From the NCBI GenBank assembly GCA_001513045.1, contig LFSB01000037.1:1-38243 (forward strand): DNA of 38,243 nt, in the 5' to 3' direction. The DNA comes from Clostridiales bacterium DTU089. Its GTDB lineage: Bacteria; Bacillota; Clostridia; Oscillospirales; Acutalibacteraceae. Below are positions 15,724 to 23,574 of the stretch, in pieces; position 1 is the first letter of the stretch, and the number at the start of each line of letters is the position of its first letter. The notes below the pieces were generated by a model. That model searched no databases and was not told the DNA's origin. It saw nothing but the letters and a program-made list of their open reading frames with translations. A program made the translations under genes and the position numbers.

Positions 15724-17324
15724 GCTTTTCATATCCTCTTTGTAATGAGAAGGCGCTTGACGGAGTATCCTTTTCGGTGGAAAAAGGGGATTTTGTTGCC
15801 GTGTGCGGCGCAACCGGAAGCGGAAAGTCAACACTTCTCAGGCTTCTTAAAAAAGAAACCGCTCCTGCCGGAGAGCTGACGGGAGAGGTTCGTTATAACG
15901 GCGGGTGTTGCTCCGGCGGCGCGGGTTCAATCGGTTTTGTAATGCAGCGTCCCGAGCAGCAGATAGTGACGGACAAGGTCTGGCACGAGCTGGCATTCGG
16001 GCTTGAAAACCTGAATATTCCGTCCGGCGAAATCCGCCGGCGTGTGTCCGAAATGGCGTGTTATTTCGGTATTGAGGAGTGGTTCGACAAGTCCGTTAAC
16101 GAGCTTTCGGGCGGACAAAAGCAGCTTCTGAATCTCGCCGGTGTTATGGTTATGCAGCCGGATGTTCTTTTGCTTGATGAGCCCACGGCACAGCTTGACC
16201 CGATAGCCGCGCAGGAGTTTATTTCAACCGTATCAAGGCTGAACCGCGAGCTGTCGCTTACGGTCATAATTGTTGAGCACAGGCTTGAGGATGTTCTTGC
16301 CTGTGCGAACAAGCTGCTTGTGCTTGAAAACGGCGGAATATCGGATTATGCGGATGTGCGCACGGTTGCGCAAAATCTGCGTTCAAAGCCGGAGCTTCTT
16401 AAAGGGATGCCGGCGGCGGTCAGGCTTTACAGCCGGTTCGACAAGACCTGTGTATGCCCGATTACCGTGCGGGAGGGCAGGGATTTTATAGAGAGAGGCT
16501 TTAAAAATTCCGTGCGCTGTGTACAGGGTAAGCCGTACGTCCATTCCGCGGCACCGGCGCTTGAGTTCTCGGACGTGTTTTTCAGATATTCACGCGGTGA
16601 ACCTGATGTGCTTCGCGGATTAAGCTTTACCGTATATGAGGGAGAGATATTCTGTATTCTCGGCGGCAACGGCTCCGGAAAGTCTACGGCACTCGAAACA
16701 GCGGCGCGGCTGAATAAAATATATTCCGGGTCTGTGAAGGTGTTTGGCAAAAAGCTCGGGGAGTATAAAAATCAAAGCCTGTATAAGGGCTGTCTTTCAA
16801 TGCTGCCGCAGGATGTGCAGACGGTGTTCCTCAAAAACACGGTTGCCGAGGAGCTTGCCGACGCGGGAGCGGTTGCGGACAGCTTGCCCTATGATTTATC
16901 GGCGCTGTATGAGCGGCACCCTTATGACCTTTCGGGAGGTCAGCAGCAGCTTGTAGCGCTTGCAAAGGTGCTTGCCTCAAAGCCGAGGCTGATTCTGCTT
17001 GATGAACCCACAAAGGGACTGGACGCACACGCCAGGGGTGCCATTGCGGAAATACTCAAGCAGATTAAGGCGTCCGGAATGACGGTTGTAATTGTCACAC
17101 ATGATGCCGAGTTTGCCGCAGAATGTGCAGACCGTTGTGCGATGTTCTTCCGCGGCGAAATAACCTCATGTGATGTGCCGGGGGGCTTTTTCCCGTCAAA
17201 CAGCTTTTATACCACCGCCGCAAGCCGTATTACCAGAGGCTATTATGACGGAGCAATTACGGTTGATGATGTTGAACGGCTTTGCCGTGCAAATTTGCGG
17301 GAGGAGGGCGAGCGGTGCTTGTAA
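15696..17324 (+). CDS. ECF transporter ATPase, two nucleotide-binding domains fused
   Basis: A 542-residue cytoplasmic ATPase holding both ECF ATP-binding units in one chain. Domain 1: Walker A GATGSGKST (38-46), Q-loop FVMQRPEQQ, signature LSGGQKQ (137-143), Walker B LLLDEPTAQLD, switch His in VEHRL. Domain 2: Walker A GGNGSGKST (323-331), signature LSGGQQQ (412-418), Walker B LILLDEPTKGLD, switch His in VTHDAEF. All catalytic elements are intact in both halves. In many Firmicutes the two subunits (EcfA and EcfA') are separate genes. The GTG start at 15696 has AGGGGAGG upstream. The end overlaps the S-component gene by ten bases, so T, A and S are coupled. Confidence 0.93.
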   Translation: MEILAVENLSFSYPLCNEKALDGVSFSVEKGDFVAVCGATGSGKSTLLRLLKKETAPAGELTGEVRYNGGCCSGGAGSIGFVMQRPEQQIVTDKVWHELAFGLENLNIPSGEIRRRVSEMACYFGIEEWFDKSVNELSGGQKQLLNLAGVMVMQPDVLLLDEPTAQLDPIAAQEFISTVSRLNRELSLTVIIVEHRLEDVLACANKLLVLENGGISDYADVRTVAQNLRSKPELLKGMPAAVRLYSRFDKTCVCPITVREGRDFIERGFKNSVRCVQGKPYVHSAAPALEFSDVFFRYSRGEPDVLRGLSFTVYEGEIFCILGGNGSGKSTALETAARLNKIYSGSVKVFGKKLGEYKNQSLYKGCLSMLPQDVQTVFLKNTVAEELADAGAVADSLPYDLSALYERHPYDLSGGQQQLVALAKVLASKPRLILLDEPTKGLDAHARGAIAEILKQIKASGMTVVIVTHDAEFAAECADRCAMFFRGEITSCDVPGGFFPSNSFYTTAASRITRGYYDGAITVDDVERLCRANLREEGERCL

Positions 17325-18001
17325 TAAAAAGCCCCGGTGCGCGCAAGGCACTGAAAATTTTACTTCCCGCCTTTGCGATTCCCGCGACGGTTGCCGCAGG
17401 AGCAGTTTTGCTTGAGGAAAAGCAGTATGCTTTGATTTCTCTTGCGGTTGCAGTTATGGCAACGGTGCTGTTCGCGGCGGGCTTTGAAAAAAAGCAGACC
17501 GGAACACGCAGGCTGATAATCTGTGCGGTTATGATTGCGCTTTCTGTTGCGGGGCGGTTTATACCGCTGTTCAAGCCCGTAACCGCGCTCACGGTGATAA
17601 CGGCGGTATATTTAGGAGGAGAATCCGGCTTTCTTGTAGGCGCAATGTCGGCGCTGATATCAAATTTTTATTTCGGTCAGGGTCCGTGGACACCCTTTCA
17701 GATGCTCGCGTGGGGCTTTATCGGGCTTTTTGCCGGGATTTCGGGAAGATATCTTAAAAAAAGCCGCATAAGCATGGCGGCATACGGGCTCATTTCCGGC
17801 GCGGCATATTCACTCGTAATGGATATATGGACGGTTCTGTGGTACAGCGGAAGCCCAGACATAAAGCTGTATCTTGCCGCCGTTGTTACGGCGCTTCCGC
17901 ATACCGCGCTTTACTGTGTGTCGAATGTCGTGTTCCTGTGGCTGTTCGCAAAGCCCTTCGGGGAAAAGCTCGAAAGGGTGAAGCTAAAATACGGCGTATA
18001 A
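17315..18001 (+). CDS. ECF transporter substrate-specific (S) component, predicted corrinoid-specific
   Basis: A 228-residue membrane protein with about six or more hydrophobic segments. The central stretch AVYLGGESGFLVGAMSALIS followed by NFYFGQGPWTPFQMLAWGFI is the pattern of ECF_trnsprt (PF12822)-type S components. The S subunit binds the vitamin and topples in the membrane. No motif names the ligand; cobalamin is inferred from the riboswitch and the transcobalamin-like genes, as for the experimentally known cobalamin S component CbrT. I have not compared the sequences directly. The frame opens at 17282, but GTG at 17315 has GGGAGGAGG seven bases upstream and gives a normal N-terminus. Last gene of the operon. 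Confidence 0.82.
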   Translation: MLVIKSPGARKALKILLPAFAIPATVAAGAVLLEEKQYALISLAVAVMATVLFAAGFEKKQTGTRRLIICAVMIALSVAGRFIPLFKPVTALTVITAVYLGGESGFLVGAMSALISNFYFGQGPWTPFQMLAWGFIGLFAGISGRYLKKSRISMAAYGLISGAAYSLVMDIWTVLWYSGSPDIKLYLAAVVTALPHTALYCVSNVVFLWLFAKPFGEKLERVKLKYGV

Positions 18002-18007
18002 TATAGC

Positions 18008-18036
18008 TTGCAAATAGCGGAAGAGTTTGATACAAT
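18008..18036 (+). promoter_or_regulatory. Sigma-A promoter of the fucosidase gene
   Basis: TTGCAA (18008-18013) and TACAAT (18031-18036) are 17 bases apart, a few bases after the S-component stop. This separates the fucosidase from the cobalamin operon. Confidence 0.65.
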
Positions 18037-18071
18037 ATCAAAAGCTTTTTATTTGAAAGGACAGCTGTAAT

Positions 18072-19361
18072 ATGAAATATGAGAGCACATGGGAGTCAAT
18101 AGACAAGCGCCCTGTACCGTCATGGTTTGAGGATGCAAAATTCGGAATATTCATCCATTGGGGACTTTATTCCGTGCCCGCGTATGCGGAGAAAAACAAG
18201 TTTTCGGAATGGTACGGTTATTTTATAAACCAAAAGGGCTCGCCCGAGGAGAAGTATCATCTTGAAAAATACGGCAGGGATTTCAAATATCAGGACTTTG
18301 TAAAGGATTTCAAGGCCGATTTCTTCAATGCCGACGAGTGGGCAAGGCTTTTTGAGCAAGCGGGTGCAAAATATATCAACTTCGTTTCCAAGCATCACGA
18401 CGGCTACTGCATGTATGAGTCGGATTATGCGTGGAACTGGAACAGTGCCGACACGGGCCCTCACCGCGACTTCTGCCGCGAGCTGAAGGATGCGCTCGAC
18501 AAGACCGATGTGAAGTTCGGAGTATATCATTCGGTATATGAGTGGTACAACCCGCTGTTCCTTGAAAATCCGGAGAATTATGCTGTGAAGCACCTTATTC
18601 CGATGCTCAAGGAGCTTATCGAAAAATATCAGCCCTACACCCTGTTTACAGACGGAGAATGGGAATATGAAAGCTCTGTCTGGCACAGCACGGAGTTCCT
18701 TTCATGGCTTTACAATGAGTCCTCGGTCAAGGATTTCATTGTTCCCAATGACCGCTGGGGCAAGGAAACACGCGGCAGGCACGGCGGCAACTATACAACA
18801 GAGTACGGCGTTGTTGACGGAAGCTTCAGCTTCGAGGATGTATATAATATTCCGAAAGTCTTTGAGGAGTGCAGGGGTATAGGCACATCCTTCGGTTACA
18901 ATAAGATGGAGACGGTTGATGACTATATGTCGGCGCGTGACCTTATTGTTATGCTTGTGGACCTTGTAAGCCGCGGCGGAAATTTCCTGCTCGACATAGG
19001 TCCCGATGCGGACGGCACAATACCGGTTATCATGCAGGAGAGACTTCTGCAGATAGGCAGATGGCTCAAGGTCAACGGCGAGGGCATCTACTGCAGCCGC
19101 CGTTATTGCAAGAGCGCTGATGAGGACATACGCTACACGGTGCGCGACGGCAAAATTTACGCCTTCCTTATGCGCTTCCCCTTCGGAGAGGTTACGCTCA
19201 ACGAGGTTGATTATACCTCCGGTATGAGGGCGAAGCTGCTCGGAAGTGATGCCGAAATCGGAGTTGAGAATGCCGGCGGCAAGGCAAAGCTCGTTTTTCC
19301 GGTTATAAATCCGGATACGCTTGAAGGCGAGCATGTCTATTGCTTCAGAATAGAGAAATAA
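18072..19361 (+). CDS. Alpha-L-fucosidase, glycoside hydrolase family 29
   Basis: A 429-residue retaining glycosidase that releases alpha-linked L-fucose. The catalytic barrel shows FGIFIHWGLYSVPAY (24-38), EWYGYF, SKHHDGYCMY (106-115) and LFTDGEWEY, in which Asp194 is the likely nucleophile. GGNFLLDIGPDADGTI and a C-terminal beta domain complete the GH29 layout. There is no signal peptide, so it acts inside the cell on imported fucosylated oligosaccharides. GAAAGGA lies upstream of the ATG. A GPH-type sugar symporter is encoded convergently just downstream and could supply substrate. No fucose isomerase, kinase or aldolase gene is in the window. Linkage preference cannot be read from sequence. 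Confidence 0.92.
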   Translation: MKYESTWESIDKRPVPSWFEDAKFGIFIHWGLYSVPAYAEKNKFSEWYGYFINQKGSPEEKYHLEKYGRDFKYQDFVKDFKADFFNADEWARLFEQAGAKYINFVSKHHDGYCMYESDYAWNWNSADTGPHRDFCRELKDALDKTDVKFGVYHSVYEWYNPLFLENPENYAVKHLIPMLKELIEKYQPYTLFTDGEWEYESSVWHSTEFLSWLYNESSVKDFIVPNDRWGKETRGRHGGNYTTEYGVVDGSFSFEDVYNIPKVFEECRGIGTSFGYNKMETVDDYMSARDLIVMLVDLVSRGGNFLLDIGPDADGTIPVIMQERLLQIGRWLKVNGEGIYCSRRYCKSADEDIRYTVRDGKIYAFLMRFPFGEVTLNEVDYTSGMRAKLLGSDAEIGVENAGGKAKLVFPVINPDTLEGEHVYCFRIEK

Positions 19362-19373
19362 AAATCGGATTGA

Positions 19374-19405
19374 CGGGGGATGCTTTTCGGCATTCTCCGT
19401 TTTTT
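19374..19405 (+). terminator. Terminator of the fucosidase gene
   Basis: CGGGGGATGC (19374-19383) pairs with GCATTCTCCG (19390-19399), ten pairs including two G-U, loop TTTTCG, followed by a run of six T. Confidence 0.8.
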
Positions 19406-19432
19406 CTTTTCGCAGCCGCAGGCAATAAAAAT

Positions 19433-19458
19433 ACTGCACACTTTTTAAGGTGTGCAGT
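19433..19458 (-). terminator. Terminator of the GPH symporter gene
   Basis: ACTGCACAC (19433-19441) is the reverse complement of GTGTGCAGT (19450-19458). On the minus strand the stem is followed by ATTTTTATT and lies 20 bases past the symporter stop. Confidence 0.75.
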
Positions 19459-19478
19459 AAGGTAAAGTTTCACTTTGC

Positions 19479-20885
19479 TTATTTGACCTTCGCGCCGGCT
19501 GCCTCTCGTTTTTGCTGAAGCTGCCTTGCGATGTCAAGCTTCTTCTCGCCCACGATGTCATACTTGAGCATCGGGAATATTGCAAGCAGGCTGAATATTC
19601 CCGGAAGCGCCGTATAGGAGAAGTATATGATATCCTTGGTGCTTTCCGTAAACACTCCGGCGTTTGCGTCGTAATTTGCTATTTGAAGCATTATAAGCCC
19701 GAGAGCCGTTCCGAGCGCGAGGCAAACCTTTATTGTGAGGCTGAGCACTGCGTAGCATACGCCTTCGGTGCGCTTGCCGGTTTTCAGCTCGTAGTAGTCC
19801 ACGCAGTCCGCCGTCATTATCATCGGGAGCAGCGTTACGGCTCCGAACTGGAGACCTATGAGGAACAGGCAAATGAACATGGGTATTTTATTGTCGGTGC
19901 CGACGAAGAAGGTTATCAGCGAAATTGCAAAGCCGTATACGGACATCAGAATGAATACATTCTTTTCGCCGAGCTTCTTTATCAGTGCGGGAACAAGCGC
20001 CATGCTGATAACCGAACCGACAGCAGTCGCTATTCCGAGCACGATAACATAGTTTTGACTGCCGAGCAGAGCGTTTGACGCCTGAACCTGAATGGACATT
20101 GCCATCTGTCTGCCGAAGCCGAGGAAGTAGGACACAATAACCATAATGAGCGGCTTGTTATCCTTGAGAGCCTTCGCCATGTCGGAAAATGACATTTTTT
20201 CCGCCGTGTAGGGAACTCTTTCCTTATTCAGGAAATATATCAGCGAGAACAGGGCACAGCCGATAACTCCCACGAGCACCGCCGTAAGCAGATATTCCGA
20301 GCTGCTTATGGGGGTGTCCTTTTCGCCCTCAAAGCCGAACACCTGAGAGCCGCCGGGAACTATCAGGCACGCAATAGGCACGATAACCGCCGCCGCCGAG
20401 AAGCCTACCGACTTAACCGTGTTTGCAATCGACACAACGTTTGTGCGTTCGGTCGGATTCGGAGTAAGAACCGAGGCTATTCCCTGTGAGGGAACGTCTC
20501 CGAGCGTCATTGCCAGACTCCACAGCAGATAGGTTACAAATATGTACGCGTAGAGCGCAACACCTCTGAAGGGCACGACAATAAAGATAACTATTGTCAT
20601 TATTGCAAGGGGCAGCAGTGAATACAGTATAAACGGCTTGAGCTTGCCGCGCTTGCTGTCCTTTCTGTCGATGAGGTTGCCCACAATGGGGTCAAAGACA
20701 GCGGAGAGCACCTTTGCAACAAGAATAAGCACACCTACAATTGCAAGGTCCGCCGCCATGGTTGCAACGTAAAATTCCGCCTGATATGAGTTTAAAAAGC
20801 CGACAATTGCCTGAAATCCGAACAGCCCCGCCGAGTATGCGAAAATCTCCTTGAAATTCATGTGCTTTTGCGTGGTTACGTCCAT
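19479..20885 (-). CDS. GPH family (MelB-like) sugar:cation symporter
   Basis: A 468-residue protein with about 12 membrane helices. The N-terminal region has FAYSAGLFGFQAIVGFLNSY, a DPIVGNLIDRKDSKRGKLKP loop and a GDVPSQGIASVLTPNPTERT segment, all landmarks of glycoside-pentoside-hexuronide symporters. The central loop and MTADCVDYYELKTGKRTEGV in the second half are also typical. The family imports glycosides or uronides with H+ or Na+. The strong GGAGGGG site before the ATG is in a 22-base gap after the DUF2207 gene, so it may be cotranscribed with lemA and DUF2207 even though the roles look unrelated. The convergent fucosidase makes a fucosylated oligosaccharide a reasonable but untested substrate. 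Confidence 0.88.
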   Translation of the reverse strand: MDVTTQKHMNFKEIFAYSAGLFGFQAIVGFLNSYQAEFYVATMAADLAIVGVLILVAKVLSAVFDPIVGNLIDRKDSKRGKLKPFILYSLLPLAIMTIVIFIVVPFRGVALYAYIFVTYLLWSLAMTLGDVPSQGIASVLTPNPTERTNVVSIANTVKSVGFSAAAVIVPIACLIVPGGSQVFGFEGEKDTPISSSEYLLTAVLVGVIGCALFSLIYFLNKERVPYTAEKMSFSDMAKALKDNKPLIMVIVSYFLGFGRQMAMSIQVQASNALLGSQNYVIVLGIATAVGSVISMALVPALIKKLGEKNVFILMSVYGFAISLITFFVGTDNKIPMFICLFLIGLQFGAVTLLPMIMTADCVDYYELKTGKRTEGVCYAVLSLTIKVCLALGTALGLIMLQIANYDANAGVFTESTKDIIYFSYTALPGIFSLLAIFPMLKYDIVGEKKLDIARQLQQKREAAGAKVK

Positions 20886-20907
20886 AATACCCCTCCGTTA
20901 AATGTGT

Positions 20908-22797
20908 TTATCTTCCGCCGCCTCCGCCGGAGCCACCGCCGGAAAAGCCTCCGCCTCCGCCGATTCCGCCTCCGCCGAAGGAGGAAAAACCTCCGCCGCC
21001 CGATGAGGAGGATGCCATGCTTGCTGCGTTTCTGCCGTTTTGCGCACCTACAAAAGCGGAGCGCGAAAGCATGTTTATAAGGTACATCTGCGTGAAAATG
21101 TCACCGCGTGTTGTGTAGGGTGAGCCTTCGCACGGTTCTGTGAAATACTTGGGATAGAGTGCGGAGAATTCACTCTTTACCTCGTCGGCAATTCCGAACA
21201 GGGTGGCGTATACAAGATATTCATCCCACAGCTCGACCTCTACGGCGCGGCGCTCGTTTATGAGCGTGAAATCCCGCAGATACGCTTTAAAGCCGAGGGC
21301 GCGAATTGTCATCTCGTTCCCTTTTTCGCTGAATATGCTTTTTTCGGTGTGAATGAGATTGAAAAACTTTTCTTCCTTTACCGTGGTGATGCAGCCGGAT
21401 TCCCTGAGTATTCTTTCGGCATGCTTTTTGGTGTAGCTGTACCACTCGTCTATCTCATCGTAGTTCGACTGCGCCCACTTGGAAAACTCTTTGTTTTCGA
21501 GATTTCCGTCACGGCTGGCCTTATACATCATGTCGTAGAGCTTTTGCTCTGCACTGTCTGCGCTGCCGGAGAGCGGCTTTATAAATTCTATTACCGGTTG
21601 CTTTCCGCCCCCGATACCTAAAAAGCCGTCCTTTTCAATCTCATTTATGCGCACGTTACCCTTGTAGCTCCAGCGAAGCAGATATGCGCCCATGAGCGCG
21701 GTTTCGTCTGGCGCATCATTTGCCGCTTTAAGAACATACTCGGTTGCCGGCAGGTCGCCGTTGAAGGGAATATCACGGCACCAAGGGATGTCCTTGAGCT
21801 TCTTTTTGTCAATTGAGCCGTCCGCGGCCACAGTGCCGTTTTTCCATTTCTTTTTTATGGTATTGAAAAACATTACAAAAATCAGCACAAGAAACGGTGT
21901 GAAGCGCAGAAGAGATAAAAGAAAACCTCCTATATTTCCAATGAATGAGCCCGAAGAGGAGCCTTCCGAACCGTAAAAACGGTTATTGCCGGAATCATCC
22001 GTCAAGCCGCCCTTGCTGTCGGTTACGGCGCGACCCTCATAAGCGTCGATGCTGTAATCACTTCCCTCAAACGCTCCTTCGATTACGCTTTGAAACGAAT
22101 ACGCAGAAATGCTTGTGGGAGAAAAGATGTTTTCATTGAAGCGCAAAAGGAGGTTTGCATATTGCTCCTTCTCCACCTTTGCGCGTGAACGCACAACTAC
22201 CATGCCGTTTTCAAACGAGAGCGTTCCATCAAAGCCGAATGCCCACATTTTTACCGTGTTCGCCGAAAAAAGGATTCCGTCCTTATGCACGGTGATTTTT
22301 AACTCGTCTATCGCGGAGCCTCTGTCATCATTGACAAGCCTTTGCAGCAAGCCGTCATAGCCGTCTGTGTACGCCTTAACAAAATTTGTCATGGTATATG
22401 AGGCTGTGAAGACGTGATGACCCGAGCTGCCGACTCCCCAGCAAAGCTCATAGCCGTCTGCCTTGTCAACAATGCCGCATTTACCTGCCTTTTGAGAGCG
22501 CGAGCGGTCAACATCCCAGGAGTGGCCTTCGTTGGTATATACCTTTCCGGTCTCGTCCTTTACGGAAAAATCCTTGATTTCTATGTCGCCGAGATAGCCC
22601 TGAACAAGATACCACTCGGTGCTGTCGCTGCTGACTTGAACGTCCCATGTTTCGGTAATATATGCCGTTCCGTCCTGAGAGAGGTTTATATCTATTCCCA
22701 GAGAGTTTACCTTTTCCGAGGCGGCAAAAGCCTCCGGCGACAACAGCATGAGCATTGCCGCCAGAGCGAGTATTATATTGAAAATACGTTTTTTCAT
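20908..22797 (-). CDS. DUF2207 membrane protein with glycine-rich tail
   Basis: A 629-residue exported membrane protein. The signal peptide ends near PEAFA-ASEK (residue 25). The extracellular DUF2207 domain (about 26-260) begins with LGIDINLSQDGTAYITETWD. A membrane helix follows at about 291-314, then a basic cytoplasmic part of about 280 residues with helical segments (LPATEYVLKAANDAPDETAL, LMGAYLLRWSYKGNVRI). The extreme C-terminus is nearly all Gly, Ser and Phe (GGGGFSSFGGGG, then GGSGGGGGR), as in many DUF2207 proteins. It begins two bases after lemA, without a ribosome site of its own, which suggests translational coupling. LemA and DUF2207 are common partners; their molecular role is not known. 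Confidence 0.88.
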   Translation of the reverse strand: MKKRIFNIILALAAMLMLLSPEAFAASEKVNSLGIDINLSQDGTAYITETWDVQVSSDSTEWYLVQGYLGDIEIKDFSVKDETGKVYTNEGHSWDVDRSRSQKAGKCGIVDKADGYELCWGVGSSGHHVFTASYTMTNFVKAYTDGYDGLLQRLVNDDRGSAIDELKITVHKDGILFSANTVKMWAFGFDGTLSFENGMVVVRSRAKVEKEQYANLLLRFNENIFSPTSISAYSFQSVIEGAFEGSDYSIDAYEGRAVTDSKGGLTDDSGNNRFYGSEGSSSGSFIGNIGGFLLSLLRFTPFLVLIFVMFFNTIKKKWKNGTVAADGSIDKKKLKDIPWCRDIPFNGDLPATEYVLKAANDAPDETALMGAYLLRWSYKGNVRINEIEKDGFLGIGGGKQPVIEFIKPLSGSADSAEQKLYDMMYKASRDGNLENKEFSKWAQSNYDEIDEWYSYTKKHAERILRESGCITTVKEEKFFNLIHTEKSIFSEKGNEMTIRALGFKAYLRDFTLINERRAVEVELWDEYLVYATLFGIADEVKSEFSALYPKYFTEPCEGSPYTTRGDIFTQMYLINMLSRSAFVGAQNGRNAASMASSSSGGGGFSSFGGGGIGGGGGFSGGGSGGGGGR

Positions 22798-22799
22798 AA

Positions 22800-23348
22800 T
22801 TATGACATTGAAGGCATATCGGACTTTTTCTCATCCTCTTCAAGATAATCGCGTACCTTGAAGCCGAGGATTCCGGCGATAAGGGAGGTGGGAAGCTGAC
22901 GTACAAGGCGGTTGAACTTTGTAACGGTGTCGTTGTAAACCATTCTGCTCCTGCGGACGTTGTTCTCGTACTCGTCAACGCTCTGCATGGTTTTCTGATA
23001 TACGCTCTGAGCTTTGATTTCGGGATAGCTTTCGGCAACCGCCATGATATGACTCATTGCCTGAGTTATTTTGTTTTCCTGCTCCTTTACATCCGCAGCG
23101 GAGCTTGAAGCGGTTATCGGGCGACGCGCAGCAACGGTGTCCATGAGGGTTTTATATTCATGCTCGGAAAAACCCTTTGTGAGCTGCACGAGTGCAGACA
23201 GTGCGTCCCAACGGCTCGCCTGCTGAACACCTATCTGGCTGAGAGCGTTGCCGCAAAGCTCGTCGGTATGGACGAATTTGCGTTGCGAGGAAATTACCCA
23301 TATTACAATCAGGACTGCAATGACAATTACGGCTATAACATACGGCAT
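22800..23348 (-). CDS. lemA: LemA family protein
   Basis: A 182-residue protein with one N-terminal membrane helix (about 3-20) and an otherwise helical-bundle body. The C-terminal half has the LemA blocks: ITQAMSHIMAVAESYPEIKA, VDEYENNVRRSRMVYNDTVT, KFNRLVRQLPTSLIAGILGF. The N-terminal helix lacks the NxLVxxRN pattern of some LemA proteins and is followed by SQRKFVHTDELCGNALSQI. Members are membrane-anchored with the bundle thought to lie outside the cell. The gene is the first of a minus-strand run with DUF2207 and the GPH symporter. Its function is unknown despite wide distribution. Confidence 0.9.
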   Translation of the reverse strand: MPYVIAVIVIAVLIVIWVISSQRKFVHTDELCGNALSQIGVQQASRWDALSALVQLTKGFSEHEYKTLMDTVAARRPITASSSAADVKEQENKITQAMSHIMAVAESYPEIKAQSVYQKTMQSVDEYENNVRRSRMVYNDTVTKFNRLVRQLPTSLIAGILGFKVRDYLEEDEKKSDMPSMS

Positions 23349-23487
23349 ATTGTTTACCTACTTTCATTAAAAATTTTTACCATATATATATTACCATATA
23401 ATTTTCGGTTTTTCCATAGCCGCAGAAGATTTTTTCAAAAGCGACCGATTGTTGTCCTGTAAAACTGACTGTATTTACAATTTTGTG

Positions 23488-23516
23488 TTGACAGAAGCAG
23501 TAAAATATAGTAAATT
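23488..23516 (+). promoter_or_regulatory. Sigma-A promoter of the repeat lipoprotein gene
   Basis: A consensus TTGACA (23488-23493) and TAAATT (23511-23516) are 17 bases apart. The leader of about 50 bases ends in GGAAAGGGGA before the ATG. Confidence 0.7.
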
Positions 23517-23574
23517 TATATAAGTGGGCGAGAGCCCTCTGAATATACTGTATAAACGGAAAGGGGAAACTTTC

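Noticed and set aside
20908-21010. Tandem repeat of CCGCC-type units
   Set aside because: It encodes the Gly-rich C-terminus usual for DUF2207 proteins and is low complexity, not an independent repeat.
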